DNA from: Leuctra nigra | Taxonomy: Eukaryota; Arthropoda; Insecta; Plecoptera; Leuctridae | DNA length: 64,000 nt | Direction: 5' to 3' | Assembly: GCA_934045905.1 (NCBI GenBank) | Contig: OW203763.1 | Location: 35,656,017-35,720,016 of the forward strand | Shown here: positions 1-13,639 of the stretch, in pieces | Layout: every line of letters starts with the position of its first letter | Position numbering within the stretch: the first letter of the stretch is position 1 | Program-made: the position numbers and the translations under genes | Notes under the pieces: model-generated | The model's input: the letters and a program-made list of their open reading frames with translations, nothing else | What the model was told of the DNA's origin: nothing | Databases searched by the model: none

Positions 1-129
1 AAGAAACGTCGACAACAAAAGCTGAGCTCGTTCTTAAATCTGAATTATTTTCAATTATAGTTTCCAACGTTTATTATAATTATATGTCAACTATTTATAG
101 CTCATTATGAATTCATATATTGTCTGACA

Positions 130-189
130 AAGGAAGAAAGTAAGAAAGAGAAATAAAGAAATAATTAAAGAAATAAAGACAGAAAGAAA

Positions 190-222
<33 letters not shown>

Positions 223-225
223 CAG

Positions 226-256
<31 letters not shown>

Positions 257-258
257 CA
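130..258 (+). repeat. (GAAA)n microsatellite, imperfect
   Basis: Purine-rich GAAA/AAAG repeats, interrupted at 150-190 and cleanest at 190-245. The long open frames on the complementary strand here (runs of FLSFFLS) come from the repeat and are not genes. Confidence 0.9.
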
Positions 259-1141
259 TAACATAGAAACAAACACTCAAACAAACTACGAAACAACTAA
301 ACAACCAAACGGTCAAACAAACGAAAAAGAGTATAAAAACACGGAAAATCGAACTAATTAGTAGAATAAAGGTGAAAATAAAGACATTTTTATCTCCATT
401 GTCAAGCATCCTGCACGTGCTCCTATTCATCTTCTAACTTTATCCGCGACACGTGACTGAATTCTGAAGTGGACAATCGTATACTGAACCGACGTTACGA
501 AGAAATTTAATATACCATTGTCAATAATCGAATGAGGAATGCGGCCGCTATTTGTCATTGGTGACGGCACATCCGAGCTATAACATGTCATCATTAACCA
601 ACTGTTATATCTAGTCTAGACACATCCAAGCCCCCAACGAACACTTTTGATGAGATTAGATGTTACAGTACTAAAATGATTATTTAGACTTAACTTGAGA
701 TGTTGTAAAAGAGGAGAAATTCAGAATGGAGAATTGGTAAATGCGATTGTTTCTTTGAAGTACAAGTATTTAGAGAGAGCTTTTAATGATGTATATATAG
801 CTCAAATAAAAAAATTAGATGTTTGTCATCTCATAATATCTTTTCCTAAACAAGTACAATATTAAGGCATGTTTACTGTATTGTTAGAATATGACCGACA
901 ATTCAAAAGTTTTGAAAACAAGATAATAAAGGGCTATAATATATTTTAATTTTGCTATAATGTATACACATATGAAATAAGGACTTTACATATCATAATC
1001 CAATAATTTTGTCGTTGCAAGAGTAAAACCTGCCATAAGTTGCCAAACCTGTTCAAACAATTACAGGGTTGTATCTAACAATTAATTCCTATGTAGATCT
1101 ATCTCTTTAATTCTGAGGCACGCAACTTACCAGACGTCTTA

Positions 1142-1178
1142 GTGCATTAATAGTTTATAACGCCCCCCCCCCCCCCCC
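1142..1178 (+). repeat. Poly-C tract
   Basis: A run of about 16 C at 1163-1178 precedes the assembly gap. Similar homopolymer C/G tracts occur at about 19851-19866, 19933-19952, 21738-21750 and 56701-56715. Confidence 0.8.
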
Positions 1179-1300
1179 TCTAAATCATTGCATTTAATTC
1201 AAACTATACTCCGTTCAGGACACAGAAACACACAGTGTTTTCTTCTCAAAATATACCAGACCCTAGTAAAACTGAAAGTGTCACATAGCTCAGTTACAAA

Positions 1301-1500
1301 NNNNNNNNNNNNNNNNNNNNNNNNNNNNNNNNNNNNNNNNNNNNNNNNNNNNNNNNNNNNNNNNNNNNNNNNNNNNNNNNNNNNNNNNNNNNNNNNNNNN
1401 NNNNNNNNNNNNNNNNNNNNNNNNNNNNNNNNNNNNNNNNNNNNNNNNNNNNNNNNNNNNNNNNNNNNNNNNNNNNNNNNNNNNNNNNNNNNNNNNNNNN
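1301..1500. other. Assembly gap (200 N)
   Basis: Exactly 200 N between unique sequence and the first unit of a 95-bp array. The array probably extends into the gap. Confidence 1.
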
Positions 1501-2358
1501 CCCTTTCTAAGGTTCGGACAAACTGTAGCTTGGTTGTCAACACAACAACAATAAGATTATAAGAAATCAAATGATTTTATAATCAGAACAGAGACCCTTT
1601 CTAAGGTTCGGACAAACTGTAGCTTGGTTGTCAACACAACAACAATAAGATTATAAGAAATCAAATGATTTTATAATCAGAACAGAGACCCTTTCTAAGG
1701 TTCGGACAAACTGTAGCTTGGTTGTCAACACAACAACAATAAGATTATAAGAAATTAAATGATTTTATAATCAGAACAGAGACACTTTCTAAGGTTCGGA
1801 CAAACTGTAGCTTGGTTGTCAACACAGCAACAATAAGATTATAAGAAATTAAATCATTTTATAATCAGAACAGAGACCCTTTCTAAGGTTCGGACAAACT
1901 GTAGCTTGGTTGTCAACACAACAACAATAAGATTATAAGAAATCAAATGATTTTATAATCAGAACAGAGACACTTTCTAAGGTTCGGACAAACTGTAGCT
2001 TGGTTGTCAACACAACAACAATAAGATTATAAGAAATCAAATGATTTTATCATCAGAACAGAGACACTTTCTAAGGTTCGGACAAACTGTAGCTTGGTTG
2101 TCAACACAACAACAATAAGATTATAAGAAATCAAATGATTTTATAATCAGAACAGAGACACTTTCTAAGGTTCGGACAAACTGTAGCTTGGTTGTCAACA
2201 CAACAACAATAAGATTATAAGAAATCAAATGATTTTATAATCAGAACAGAGACACTTTCTAAGGTTCGGACAAACTGTAGCTTGGTTGTCAACACAACAA
2301 CAATAAGATTATAAGAAATCAAATGATTTTATAATCAGAACAGAGACACCTTCTAAGG
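1501..2358 (+). repeat. 95-bp minisatellite, about 9 copies
   Basis: The unit begins CCCTTTCTAAGG, contains TTGTCAACACAACAACAATA and ends AGAACAGAGAC. It recurs at 1501, 1596, 1691 and so on, with rare substitutions such as CCCTTTC/CACTTTC. Its left end is hidden by the N gap. Confidence 0.95.
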
Positions 2359-2359
2359 T

Positions 2360-3970
2360 TCTGAAATAAGGGATGGGCAATAAATGATTGAGATTATAAG
2401 AAAGAAATCAAATGATTTTACGAGGGTCTATTGTGAGGAAAACAATGGTTGTCTTTGCTTTCTGGACGGCCATGTAGAAATAAAAATTACTAATTTAGAG
2501 ACACATGGAAACACGAATGTTGATGTACACATAAAAAAATTTCATTACTTATTCCTAGGAAAATGATATATTAACGAAAGTAATATAACCGCACATGTAT
2601 CAAAACTTTAATCAAGTGAATTAATGTTTGATGGTACACTAATTTAAGAGATTGAACACTTGGCATTACTAATTCTGATGTATATTCGTGCTAAATAAAA
2701 CCTTCGCTCATAAAAACTTTAATCAAATGAATTAATATTTTATGGTACTAACACTTGCATAAAATTCTATGAGGGAATATTATTTTGATGACCGCTGGAA
2801 TGAAGACGAACGCCGCATATTGTAATAAAGGGCGCTGCAATGTGATAATTATGAAAGCGATCAGCGCAGTTACTATTCGAATATTATAGTGTAAGTAGAG
2901 TGATAAATGATATGATCAAGGAAATTATCTCAAACATCAAATGTCACATCAAAATGCCACCTCAAATGTTACAATTTGTTTTGACCAAATTTAAAAGTGC
3001 TTACAAGGAAGGATTTTAAAATGTAATTAAAATGAATTATACACATAAAATTTTGAAAATGTTCATGTCTATGAACATGATTAACAAAAATTGTTATTGG
3101 ATGATTTATCAACTTTTATTTTATTCTTAATCTGAATAAAAAGAGTAATTATCGAAAGCGCAAAAACGACCCAAGAGACAGCTACGTCAAAGCATGGTAT
3201 GTAAACAAATCAACACAATAATGTGTAACATAATGAGACTGATGCTGATAACAGTGATAAGTAAGCTAGAGTCAAATTACGATTTTCACGCTTGAAAAGT
3301 AGTCGATTTTCAATGCAAGTATTGACGATGAAAATTACGGATTTTGAAAGGCAAAAAAAATAGTTAACTTATTTTTAATTGAAAAGAAAGACAATTTAAA
3401 GAGATTTTCATAACACATTACTAAATCACAGAGAGCTGACCTTTCTTTACTTTCAGTTAAAATATTTGAAATTAACTTAATATTTGAGTCTATTAATATC
3501 AGAATATCGGCCACTTATGGGAGATATAATTAAGTACCTATTAAAAATACCTATGCAATTATTTTAAAATTTGTATATCCACTCGTCGAAAATTCTCCGT
3601 GCTCTTCCATCAACTCAGCAACGAGCATTCTGTTAGAAATAATTCAATCACGTTTCTTCCAATGATAAAGTAACTCTCGTATAAAACACTGTGCGGAATG
3701 TGACATGACATTTAGATAATTTATTAACGAAGTGAACGCTGTGACACCGAGGTTGCAATATGCAAATGTAGATAAGAGGAGAGAGATGGGATGACACTCC
3801 AACAGACATTCGGGATCAGAGTCACTTATTTCTTAATTGAATTCTGTGTTTTAGAAGGGAATAGTGACTCGTTTTTCATGTCGAATCAATTTTTAAAGAC
3901 GTTGTTGTGTCCCCGAATATCTAAGATTGTAGTCAACGATTGTATTAATACAGTTTTGTTGATTTGTGAC
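2360..3970. other. Non-coding AT-rich DNA, no gene recognised
   Basis: Only short frames without recognisable motifs. A short direct duplication (AAAACTTTAATCAA...GAATTAAT) occurs near 2605 and 2716. Confidence 0.6.
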
Positions 3971-4251
3971 GGAACAGGTTGGGTGAGTGGTTAACGCTCT
4001 GAACTTGTATTCCGGAGGCCCGGGTTCGATTCCCGCGGCCGTCCTTCCTGACTGTTTTTTTTTCGTGGTTTTCCCTCAGTCGACAGGCAAATGCTGGGAA
4101 GGTACCCTACGAATAGACCACGACCGCCTCCTTCCCACCTTCCATATTTACCTACTCTTCCCCATCATCTCCCAATCATCATCATAATCATTCATCCTTC
4201 GCCATTAGCCTCGCTGCAGAACAGTGCGACGTTAAGCCCCAGACAAAAAAA
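3971..4251 (+). mobile_element. tRNA-derived SINE, copy 1 (full length)
   Basis: The head has a pol III A box (TGGGTGAGTGG, about 3989) and a B box (GGTTCGATTCCC, about 4023). The body has CCTCAGTCGACAGGCAAATG and a 3' segment GTTAAGCCCCAGAC followed by an A tract. It is nearly identical, inverted, to 38152-38437. A degenerate target duplication (AGTTTTGTTGAT / AGTTTTATTTGAT) is possible. Confidence 0.85.
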
Positions 4252-4316
4252 ATATAGTTTTATTTGATAATCTAGCAAAATGTATATTTGTTAATAACTT
4301 GCTTAGTGTTGCCATA

Positions 4317-7300
4317 CTGAATAGACAGAAGGACATGACGCATCTATGAATGATATTGAATGGGAAATGATGATTGAAGGAATATGATGGAAGATGAGAG
4401 AATAGACAGAAGGACATTACGCATCTATGAATGATATTGAATGGGAAATGATGATTGAAGGAATATGATGGAAGATGAGAGAATAGACAGAAGGACATGA
4501 CGCATCTATGAATGATATGAATGGGAAATGATGATTGAAGGAATATGATGGAAGATGAGAGAATAGACAGAAGGACATTACGCATCTATGAATGATATTG
4601 AATGGGAAATGATGATTGAAGGAATATGATGGAAGATGAGAGAATAGACAGAAGGACATGACGCATCTATGAATGATATGAATGGGAAATGATGATTGAA
4701 GGAATATGATGGAAGATGAGAGAATAGACAGAAGGACATTACGCATCTATGAATGATATTAAATGGGAAATGATGATTGAAGGAATATGATGGAAGATGA
4801 GAGAATAGACAGAAGGACATGACGCATCTATGAATGATATTAAATGGGAAATAATGATTGAAGGAATATGATGGAAGATGAGAGAATAGACAGAAGGACA
4901 TTACGCATCTATGAATGATATTGAATGGGAAATGATGATTGAAGGAATATGATGGAAGATGAGAGAATAGACAGAAGGACATTACGCATCTATGAATGAT
5001 ATTGAATGGGAAATGTTGATTGAAGGAATATGATGGAAGATGAGAGAATAGACAGAAGGACATGACGCATCTATGAATGATATTGAATGGGAAATAATGA
5101 TTGAAGGAATATGATGGAAGATGAGAGAATAGACAGAAGGACATTACGCATCTATGAATGATATTGAATGGGAAATGATGATTGAAGGAATATGATGGAA
5201 GATGAGAGAATAGACAGAAGGACATTACGCATCTATGAATGATATTGAATGGGAAATGATGATTGAAGGAATATGATGGAAGATGAGAGAATAGACAGAA
5301 GGACATTACGCATCTATGAATGATATTAAATGGGAAATGATGATTGAAGGAATATGATGGAAGATGAGAGAATAGACAGAAGGACATTACGCATCTATGA
5401 ATGATATTGAATGGGAAATGATGATTGAAGGAATATGATGGAAGATGAGAGAATAGACAGAAGGACATTACGCATCTATGAATGATATTGAATGGGAAAT
5501 GATGATTGAAGGAATATGATGGAAGATGAGAGAATAGACAGAAGGACATTACGCATCTATGAATGATATTGAATGGGAAATGATGATTGAAGGAATATGA
5601 TGGAAGATGAGAGAATAGACAGAAGGACATTACGCATCTATGAATGATATTAAATGGGAAATGATGATTGAAGGAATATGATGGAAGATGAGAGAATAGA
5701 CAGAAGGACATTACGCATCTATGAATGATATTGAATGGGAAATGATGATTGAAGGAATATGATGGAAGATGAGAGAATAGACAGAAGGACATTACGCATC
5801 TATGAATGATATTGAATGGGAAATGATGATTGAAGGAATATGATGGAAGATGAGAGAATAGACAGAAGGACATTACGCATCTATGAATGATATTGAATGG
5901 GAAATGATGATTGAAGGAATATGATGGAAGATGAGAGAATAGACAGAAGGACATTACGCATCTATGAATGATATTGAATGGGAAATGATGATTGAAGGAA
6001 TATGATGGAAGATGAGAGAATAGACAGAAGGACATTACGCATCTATGAATGATATTAAATGGGAAATGATGATTGAAGGAATATGATGGAAGATGAGAGA
6101 ATAGACAGAAGGACATTACGCATCTATGAATGATATTGAATGGGAAATGATGATTGAAGGAATATGATGGAAGATGAGAGAATAGACAGAAGGACATTAC
6201 GCATCTATGAATGATATTGAATGGGAAATGATGATTGAAGGAATATGATGGAAGATGAGAGAATAGACAGAAGGACATTACGCATCTATGAATGATATTG
6301 AATGGGAAATGATGATTGAAGGAATATGATGGAAGATGAGAGAATAGACAGAAGGACATTACGCATCTATGAATGATATTGAATGGGAAATGATGATTGA
6401 AGGAATATGATGGAAGATGAGAGAATAGACAGAAGGACATTACGCATCTATGAATGATATTGAATGGGAAATGATGATTGAAGGAATATGATGGAAGATG
6501 AGAGAATAGACAGAAGGACATTACGCATCTATGAATGATATTGAATGGGAAATGATGATTGAAGGAATATGATGGAAGATGAGAGAATAGACAGAAGGAC
6601 ATTACGCATCTATGAATGATATTGAATGGGAAATGATGATTGAAGGAATATGATGGAAGATGAGAGAATAGACAGAAGGACATTACGCATCTATGAATGA
6701 TATTGAATGGGAAATGATGATTGAAGGAATATGATGGAAGATGAGAGAATAGACAGAAGGACATGACGCATCTATGAATGATATTGAATGGGAAATGATG
6801 ATTGAAGGAATATGATGGAAGATGAGAGAATAGACAGAAGGACATGACGCATCTATGAATGATATTGAATGGGAAATGATGATTGAAGGAATATGATGGA
6901 AGATGAGAGAATAGACAGAAGGACATGACGCATCTATGAATGATATTGAATGGGAAATGATGATTGAAGGAATATGATGGAAGATGAGAGAATAGACAGA
7001 AGGACATGACGCATCTATGAATGATATTGAATGGGAAATGATGATTGAAGGAATATGATGGAAGATGAGAGAATAGACAAAGGGCATTACGCATCTATGA
7101 ATGATATTGAATGGGAAATGATGATTGAAGGAATATGATGGAAGATGAGAGAATAGACAGAAGGACATTACGCATCTATGAATGATATGAATGGGAAATG
7201 ATGATTGAAGGAATATGATGGAAGATGAGAGAATAGACAGAAGGACATGACGCATCTATGAATGATATTGAATGGGAAATGATGATTGAAGGAATATGAT

Positions 7301-7636
7301 GGAAGATGAGAGAATAGACAGAAGGACATGACGCATCTATGAATGATATGAATGGGAAATGATGATTGAAGGAATATGATGGAAGATGAGAGAATAGACA
7401 GAAGGACATGACGCATCTATGAATGATATTGAATGGGAAATAATGATTGAAGGAATATGATGGAAGATGAGAGAATAGACAGAAGGACATTACGCATCTA
7501 TGAATGATATTGAATGGGAAATGATGATTGAAGGAATATGATGGAAGATGAGAGAATAGACAGAAGGACATTACGCATCTATGAATGATATTGAATGGGA
7601 AATGATGATTGAAGGAATATGATGGAAGATGAGAAG
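4317..7636 (+). repeat. 81-bp minisatellite, about 41 copies
   Basis: The unit begins GAATAGACAGAAGGACAT, followed by T or G and then ACGCATCTATG; it ends GATGGAAGATGAGA. The period is 81 bp with some 80-bp units. Because 81 is a multiple of three, one complementary frame stays open for 838 codons (4578-7094) with a 27-residue period. Nothing supports that frame being a protein. The array lies between a full SINE and a SINE fragment. Confidence 0.95.
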
Positions 7637-7765
7637 GAAGTGGTAGTGGAATATTAGTAAGGAACCTTCCCTGAATTGGTCTCGCGACTGAGGGAACCCC
7701 AAAATATCCTCAGTCAAGAAGCTTCCAGTGCAAGCCCAGAGCTTTACCGCCTGAGTAAAAGTATA
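7637..7765 (-). mobile_element. SINE fragment (inverted)
   Basis: Inverted match to the SINE body: GGAACCTTCCCTG, CTCGCGACTGAGGG and CCTCAGTCAAGAAG match the diagnostic blocks of copies 1 and 2. It abuts the end of the 81-bp array. Confidence 0.6.
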
Positions 7766-8836
7766 CATGAATTACTTATTAAGGAGTAGTGAGATTAGAT
7801 TGCATGACTGTGTTTTACAATTTCTCTTGATTTCAAAATAAATAATATTATTTTAAATATTTTAAATTAAATGTTTAGTAGAGTGAATAGGTACGGCTTT
7901 AAATGTAAATAAGAAAGATTTCTGAATTACCATCAAAGCTCTTTCTAAACACACAAAAATAAATATTTACAAATTGTTGGAGTTGCTCACCCATTAACAT
8001 ATATATCAATAAATAATCACCGCTAGTCTCTAACCCGCCATTTTTGGGTTTGCGATCGTCTCTCTAAAGATTTACTATGTGATGTAGCATAGTTGTAGAG
8101 AACGATTTGTTCGTTGTGTTTAGTTGGCATCCTTTTAAAAATGTGTATTTCCTAAAATTACGATTGAATTTAAAAATCAGCTACTTTTATGCAAAATAAC
8201 AGCTCATAACTTTTATATGTCCAAATTTAAAAAAGTGGAGCAATTAATTTTCCACAACTTTTCGCTTCAACATTAATCTCCGGTCTACCTTCCACGAGAC
8301 GTTTAATAATAATTATGAAGATAGTTTTTCCCCCAAAAAACGAATTGTTGTAAAATTGGGCGAGACATGAAAGCTCATTGTCAACAATGAACGTGTGTTG
8401 CTGTAATTTATTTTCGTATTCACTGTGCAATGTATCGACTTGTAAATGAACACAATGGAGTTTGATTGTTTTGCACTCGAGCCCTGACTGGGGTACTTAA
8501 TTTTGATTTGACTCCGTGTGCTATCGCTTCACTGCAATGTCATCTATAGACAAAACGACGAAGATATAATTAGTTACTGCATAGTGTTCTGAAGTCATTA
8601 TAACATTACGTTTGAAGTGTAAAACGTGATTCGCAACATGTTCCCAAACTAGATTAGATACAGCATCAATTTACTTGGTACAGGATGTCAACTTGTAATA
8701 CTTACTGGGACTAATATTAGTATGTAAATCGAAAGTGATATTTCATCAATATTTTTTTCGAATAATTACATACGTTGGACCAAAGATTTAACTCAATGAA
8801 TTGAATGAAACATTAAATCGTGTAAAATAGGCATTA
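7766..8836. other. Non-coding AT-rich DNA
   Basis: No frame here shows recognisable protein motifs. No repeat structure was noticed. Confidence 0.5.
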
Positions 8837-9022
8837 CACTTGACCAAACTAGAAACGGTATTCGAAAGAAACGGATTGACTAGAAAGAATCCGATGAAGT
8901 CGATGCTAACGCGTTATCTAACTCCAGTATAAATAATTGATAAAAATAAGGATTGATTTTCAAGGAACCTGACCAGCAGCCAATCCGTTTCGCTCAAATA
9001 CCGTTTCTACTTTGGCCAAGTG
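8837..9022. mobile_element. TA-flanked MITE (186 bp)
   Basis: The left end CACTTGACCAAACTAGAAAC pairs with the reverse complement of the right end at 8981-9022 (CACTTGGCCAAAGTAGAAAC). The terminal inverted repeats are about 42 bp, flanked by TA at 8835-8836 and 9023-9024, as for Tc1/mariner-type MITEs. It is related to the half copy at 59461. Confidence 0.85.
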
Positions 9023-10227
9023 TAAATGTTTTATTTGGTTGAGTGAAAACTACTTAAAAAGGATGGAAACGCGCCAAGGTATGACGTTTTTCGTTATATT
9101 TTGAATGGTTTTAACTGATATTAGAGCGATTTCACTCAATCAAATTTAGTGTGTAAAGAATGATTTTGATCAAGGTACTATTAATAGAACATTAATGTCA
9201 AACCTATTTAAGTCTTGACTGATTCTACAGATTTTTTTTAAATATGACTTGTATGATGTCCTTGCAACATTTTAACCTTATAGGAACATTTTACATTTTC
9301 AACCAATTCGAGAATTTTGTTCAACAACTATTCAGCAAACCAAACAAATGTGTTTGTGTCAAGTAAAGGGACATAATGCACAATTTCAGCTTGATCAGCA
9401 AAAGATGTGACCTGTAATGGATCAACAACTGGAAAATAAACAAAAATTGCTCGAGCCACAAGAGTCAAAGTAGACGTTCATTCCTCTCGCTTAATTAATA
9501 CATTTGTTCTTCGTGAGTTTTTCATCAGGGTTGTTTCCTCATATTTAAACAGCATCAGATCTTGACAACAACATTAAACTACAGCTTCAATTAAAATTCT
9601 ATTTTTCTTATCCTTTTGACAAAACATTTCTTCCGTGTTCACTTGAACGCTGTGAGCCGAGGTGTTCCATGGTGCTGCGTTGGAATGATCTCTGGAGCTG
9701 AATGTTGGCAACGTGATCATGTTGCGGCAACGTACTCGATGAACTCGAACTTCAAAGAACTCGCAGTCACACCTCTTCGCCCATGGTCTCCGCATAGTAA
9801 TTCCACTCCAGATTTCACTGAAAATAGAATTTAACAAGGATTCGACTTTTTATTCGATTCTGTTAATAAATGTCTGTTCCTGTCACTGATTTGTTCCCTG
9901 GATGTTGTTTATTTTTGTCCCAGATAGAATTTCGTTCGAATCGGACTTTTTATTGGTTTCGAGTGGAGGGCTGATCCCTAGGACATGGACATCGGATGGA
10001 AGCAGACATATTTTTATTTGTAATTTAACGACGCACTGCTATGTGGTTAATGAAGTTTGGGACGTGACAATTCTGTGAAATGAAAGAAAGTTCAAGGGTA
10101 TACGCTATTGGAGTTCTAATATCATTTTCCTACAATGATTATCGGAAAAAAAACGATAACAAGTTTCGTTCGAATTGAATTTGACCGTCTAAAACGTAAA
10201 ATAATTCGGTCTGAAGTGCAATCTGGA
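9023..10227. other. Non-coding DNA, no gene recognised
   Basis: Short overlapping frames occur on both strands at 9574-9837 but lack any recognisable domain. Two similar motifs (CGACTTTTTATT, CGGACTTTTTATTGG) lie near 9842 and 9940. Confidence 0.5.
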
Positions 10228-10405
10228 GTTCCTTGGTTCGATTCTAGCAAACATTCTTCCTGACTGCGGTTTTCGTCCTTTCCCTCAGTCGAGAGGCAAA
10301 TGATGGGAAGGTTCCCTAGTATTTCCATGACCGCTTTCTTCCCACCTGCCAATTATCATTCGTCGCCATTAGCCTAGTAGACGCAGAAGAGTGCGACGTT
10401 AATGA
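10228..10405 (+). mobile_element. Diverged SINE copy
   Basis: It retains a B-box-like GGTTCGATTCTAGC, CCCTCAGTCGAGAGGCAAATG in parts, the GCTTTCTTCCCACC block, CGCCATTAGCC and GTGCGACGTTAA, in the same order as the full SINE at 3971. Confidence 0.75.
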
Positions 10406-11784
10406 TAATACCAGCCCTTAGTGAGAACACGAACTACATATATTAAAACACTGACAAATAAGGATTAAGTAAAGAATTGCTAATAGAAAAGTATTAAAAG
10501 AGAATAAATTTTGCGAAAGTAATTTTCTTGGCGTAAAGAATGTGAGAATACGTATGATATCCAGCACGACATTAATTTACAAAACAATTTGCATCTATTT
10601 GAATTCTGTAGAGAGTATCCTATTAAAGTGTGACCACTTTTGATGACAGTAATTTCAGTGTATTATTCATCGTTGAAGATCGAGTTAAAAGTGTAAGATT
10701 ACTTTCCATTCTCAGTAACTTGAAAACGAGCCACATCAACTAACATTCAAATTCATTTCTCCGTTTCCACGCAGTTCTGGTTTTACAAGATCCCAATAAG
10801 ATATCGGCTAGATAAGTACCATGCCAGTAGCCAATCAGAACTCTGGCCTCAAACGATTGATGTGTGGGATTTATCGCAATAAAGTAAAACTAGCATTAAG
10901 GTTCTAATTCGTCGTATAATCTTTTTCGAATTCTCAATCGAGATTACATTAAAATAGAGGACACAAAGAGGAAATGTTGACATATATGCTGGTACATTGA
11001 GATTTAAAAGGTGAATTTTACGAGAATTATCGTATAAAATAAATGAAACAAAGTTTAATGCCACAGGATTAAAGAGATATAAATTCATTTGTTATAAAAC
11101 GATTGCTCTGCAAAATAATGGTTGACTAAAAGGATCCAGCTTTCTTAAATATCTAGTTAAGAAATAATAACTAACAGAATTAGAACTAATAAGTATTACC
11201 TAAAGACGATTATCAATATGGTTAGATGAATATAATAACACCGTTAAAACTATTTTGTCTCTTATTGAACGTGATATTGAATATATTTAAAAAATATAGT
11301 TAAAACGTTCCTTCAATAAAATTAATATAATGTTTTGTCTCTGTTACTTCCCGTGCATTTCGGATCTTAAAATAAAGTTAAGAATATTATTTTGTAATTA
11401 TTATAGACAATATTAGCATATGAAGAGCACGTACTTCCCTACAATTCACCCCACAATGAAGTAGCACTGAACCAATGTTATCTCGTTGCAGGAAAGTGGT
11501 CCACTCTCTTCACATGGATGTTCCTAGCCTCATACATCAACGGTAAGTTCGACCTTGAACATGTTTAAACATGAAACATTTCAAACTTATGCCAGACTAA
11601 CCCACATTCTACTTGGCATGTATGTGCCACTATTAGGACGGACATTATATTTGAAATTCCAGTGCCTGAACTGTTAAACTTATGGACAATGAAGACAATG
11701 TTCCGCACTTTTTCACAGACAGCTTCTTAGGTGTAATTATAGATTATAAAATGTAGTATTTTTCTAACGTACTGGAGTCAGAGT
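10406..11784. other. Non-coding AT-rich DNA; seed of the downstream minisatellite
   Basis: No coding signal seen. At about 11590-11620 a single sequence resembling the following array unit occurs (ATGCCAGACTAACCCACATT, then CTACTTGGCATG). Confidence 0.5.
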
Positions 11785-13575
11785 AGCACCTCCTACTTGG
11801 AATGTTAGTACTAGAGGAACGCACATTCTACTTGAAATGTTGTTGCTGAAAAGACAGAAAAGTTTAGTGCCGGACTAGACCACATTCCACTTGACATGCT
11901 AGTACTAGAGGAACACACATTCCACTTGAAACGTTGTTGCCGAAAAGACAGAAAAGTTTTGTGCCAGACTAGACCACATTCCACTTGACATGTTAGTCCT
12001 AGAGGAACACACATTCCACTTGAAACGTTGTTGCCGAAAGACAGAAAAGTTTTGTGCCGGACTAGACCACATTCCACTTGGCATGTTAGTCCTAGAGGAA
12101 CACACATTCCACTTGAAACGTTGTTGCCGATAAGACAGAAAAGTTTTGTGCCGGACTAGACCACATTCCACTTGGCATGTTAGTCCTAGAGGAACACACA
12201 TTCCACTTGAAACGTTGTTGCCGAAAAGACATGTTTTGTGCCGGACTAGACCACATTCCACTTGGCATGTTAGTCCTAGAGGAACACACATTCCACTTGA
12301 AACGTTGTTGCCGAAAAGACATGTTTTGTGCCGGACTAGACCACATTCCACTTGGCATGTTAGTCCTAGAGGAACACACATTCCACTTGAAACGTTGTTG
12401 CCGAAAAGATGAAAAAGTTTTGTGCCGGACTAGACCACATTCTACTTGACATGTTAGTCCTAGAGGAACACACATTCCACTTGAAACGTTAATGCCGAAA
12501 AGACAGAAAAGTTTTGTGCCGGACTAGACCACATTCTACTTGACATGTTAGTCCTAGAGGAACACACATTCCACTTGAAACGTTCTTGCCGAAAAGACAG
12601 AAAAGTTTTGTGCCGGACTAGACCACATTCTACTTGACATGTTAGTCCTAGAGGAACACACATTCCACTTGAAACGTTCTTGCCGAAAAGACAGAAAAGT
12701 TTTGTGCCAGACTAGACCACATTCCACTTGACATGTTAGTCCTAGAGGAACACACATTCCACTTGAAACGTTAATGCCTAAAAGACAGACAAGTTTTGTG
12801 CCGGACTAGACCACATTCCACTTGGCATGTTAGTCCTAGAGAAACACACATTCCACTTGAAACGTTAATGCCTAAAAGACATGTTTTGTGCCGGACTAGA
12901 CCACATTCCACTTGGCATGTTAGTCCTAGAGAAACACACATTCCACTTGAAACGTTAATGCCTAAAAGACATGTTTTGTGCCGGACTAGACCACATTCCA
13001 CTTGGCATGTTAGTCCTAGAGGAACACACATTCCACTTGAAACGTTGTTGCCGAAAAGATGAAAAAGTTTTGTGCCGGACTAGACCACATTCCACTTGAC
13101 ATGCTAGTCCTAGAGGACCACACATTCCACTTGAAACGTTGTTGCCGAAAAGACAGAAAAGTTTTGTGCCGGACTAGACCACATTCTACTTGACATGTTA
13201 GTCCTAGAGGAACACACATTCCACTTGAAACGTTGTTGCCGAAAAGATGAAAAAGTTTTGTGCCAGACTAGACCACATTCCACTTGACATGTTAGTCCTA
13301 GAGGAACACACATTCCACTTGAAACGTTAATGCCTAAAAGACATGTTTTGTGCCGGACTAGACCACATTCCACTTGGCATGTTAGTCCTAGAGGAACACA
13401 CATTCCACTTGAAACGTTCTTGCCGAAAAGACAGAAAAGTTTTGTGCCGGACTAGACCACATTCCACTTGACATGTAAGTCCTAGAGGAACACACATTCC
13501 ACTTGAAACGTTGTTGCCGAAAAGGCGACAGGTTTCAAACATTGTGCCGGACTAGACCACATTCTACTTGATATT
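11785..13575 (+). repeat. 88-94-bp minisatellite, about 20 copies
   Basis: The unit contains GCCGGACTAGACCACATTCC, TGTTAGTCCTAGAGGAACAC, ACATTCCACTTGAAACGTT and a variable linker. The linker is CAGAAAAGTTTTGT (94 bp), ATGTTTTGT (88 bp) or TGAAAAAGTTTTGT. Within each unit the motif CACATTCYACTTG occurs twice, so the unit is itself a diverged dimer. Open frames on both strands are by-products of the array. Confidence 0.95.
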
Positions 13576-13639
13576 CTAGTACGATTAAGAGGTACCTACG
13601 CAAATTTTACTTGACATGTTGACGTCGAAAGGCGGCTCT

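Noticed and set aside
4578..7094. 838-codon open frame on the - strand
   Set aside because: It is the shadow of the 81-bp minisatellite, whose unit length is a multiple of three. No non-repetitive protein sequence, start context or domain supports it.
4317..7636. CRISPR-like array
   Set aside because: Units are contiguous with no unique spacers, and the context is animal intronic DNA. The same applies to the other arrays in the window.
9574..9837. Overlapping frames on both strands near 9.6-9.8 kb
   Set aside because: Neither frame shows a family motif; mutual overlap suggests chance open reading in a less AT-rich patch.
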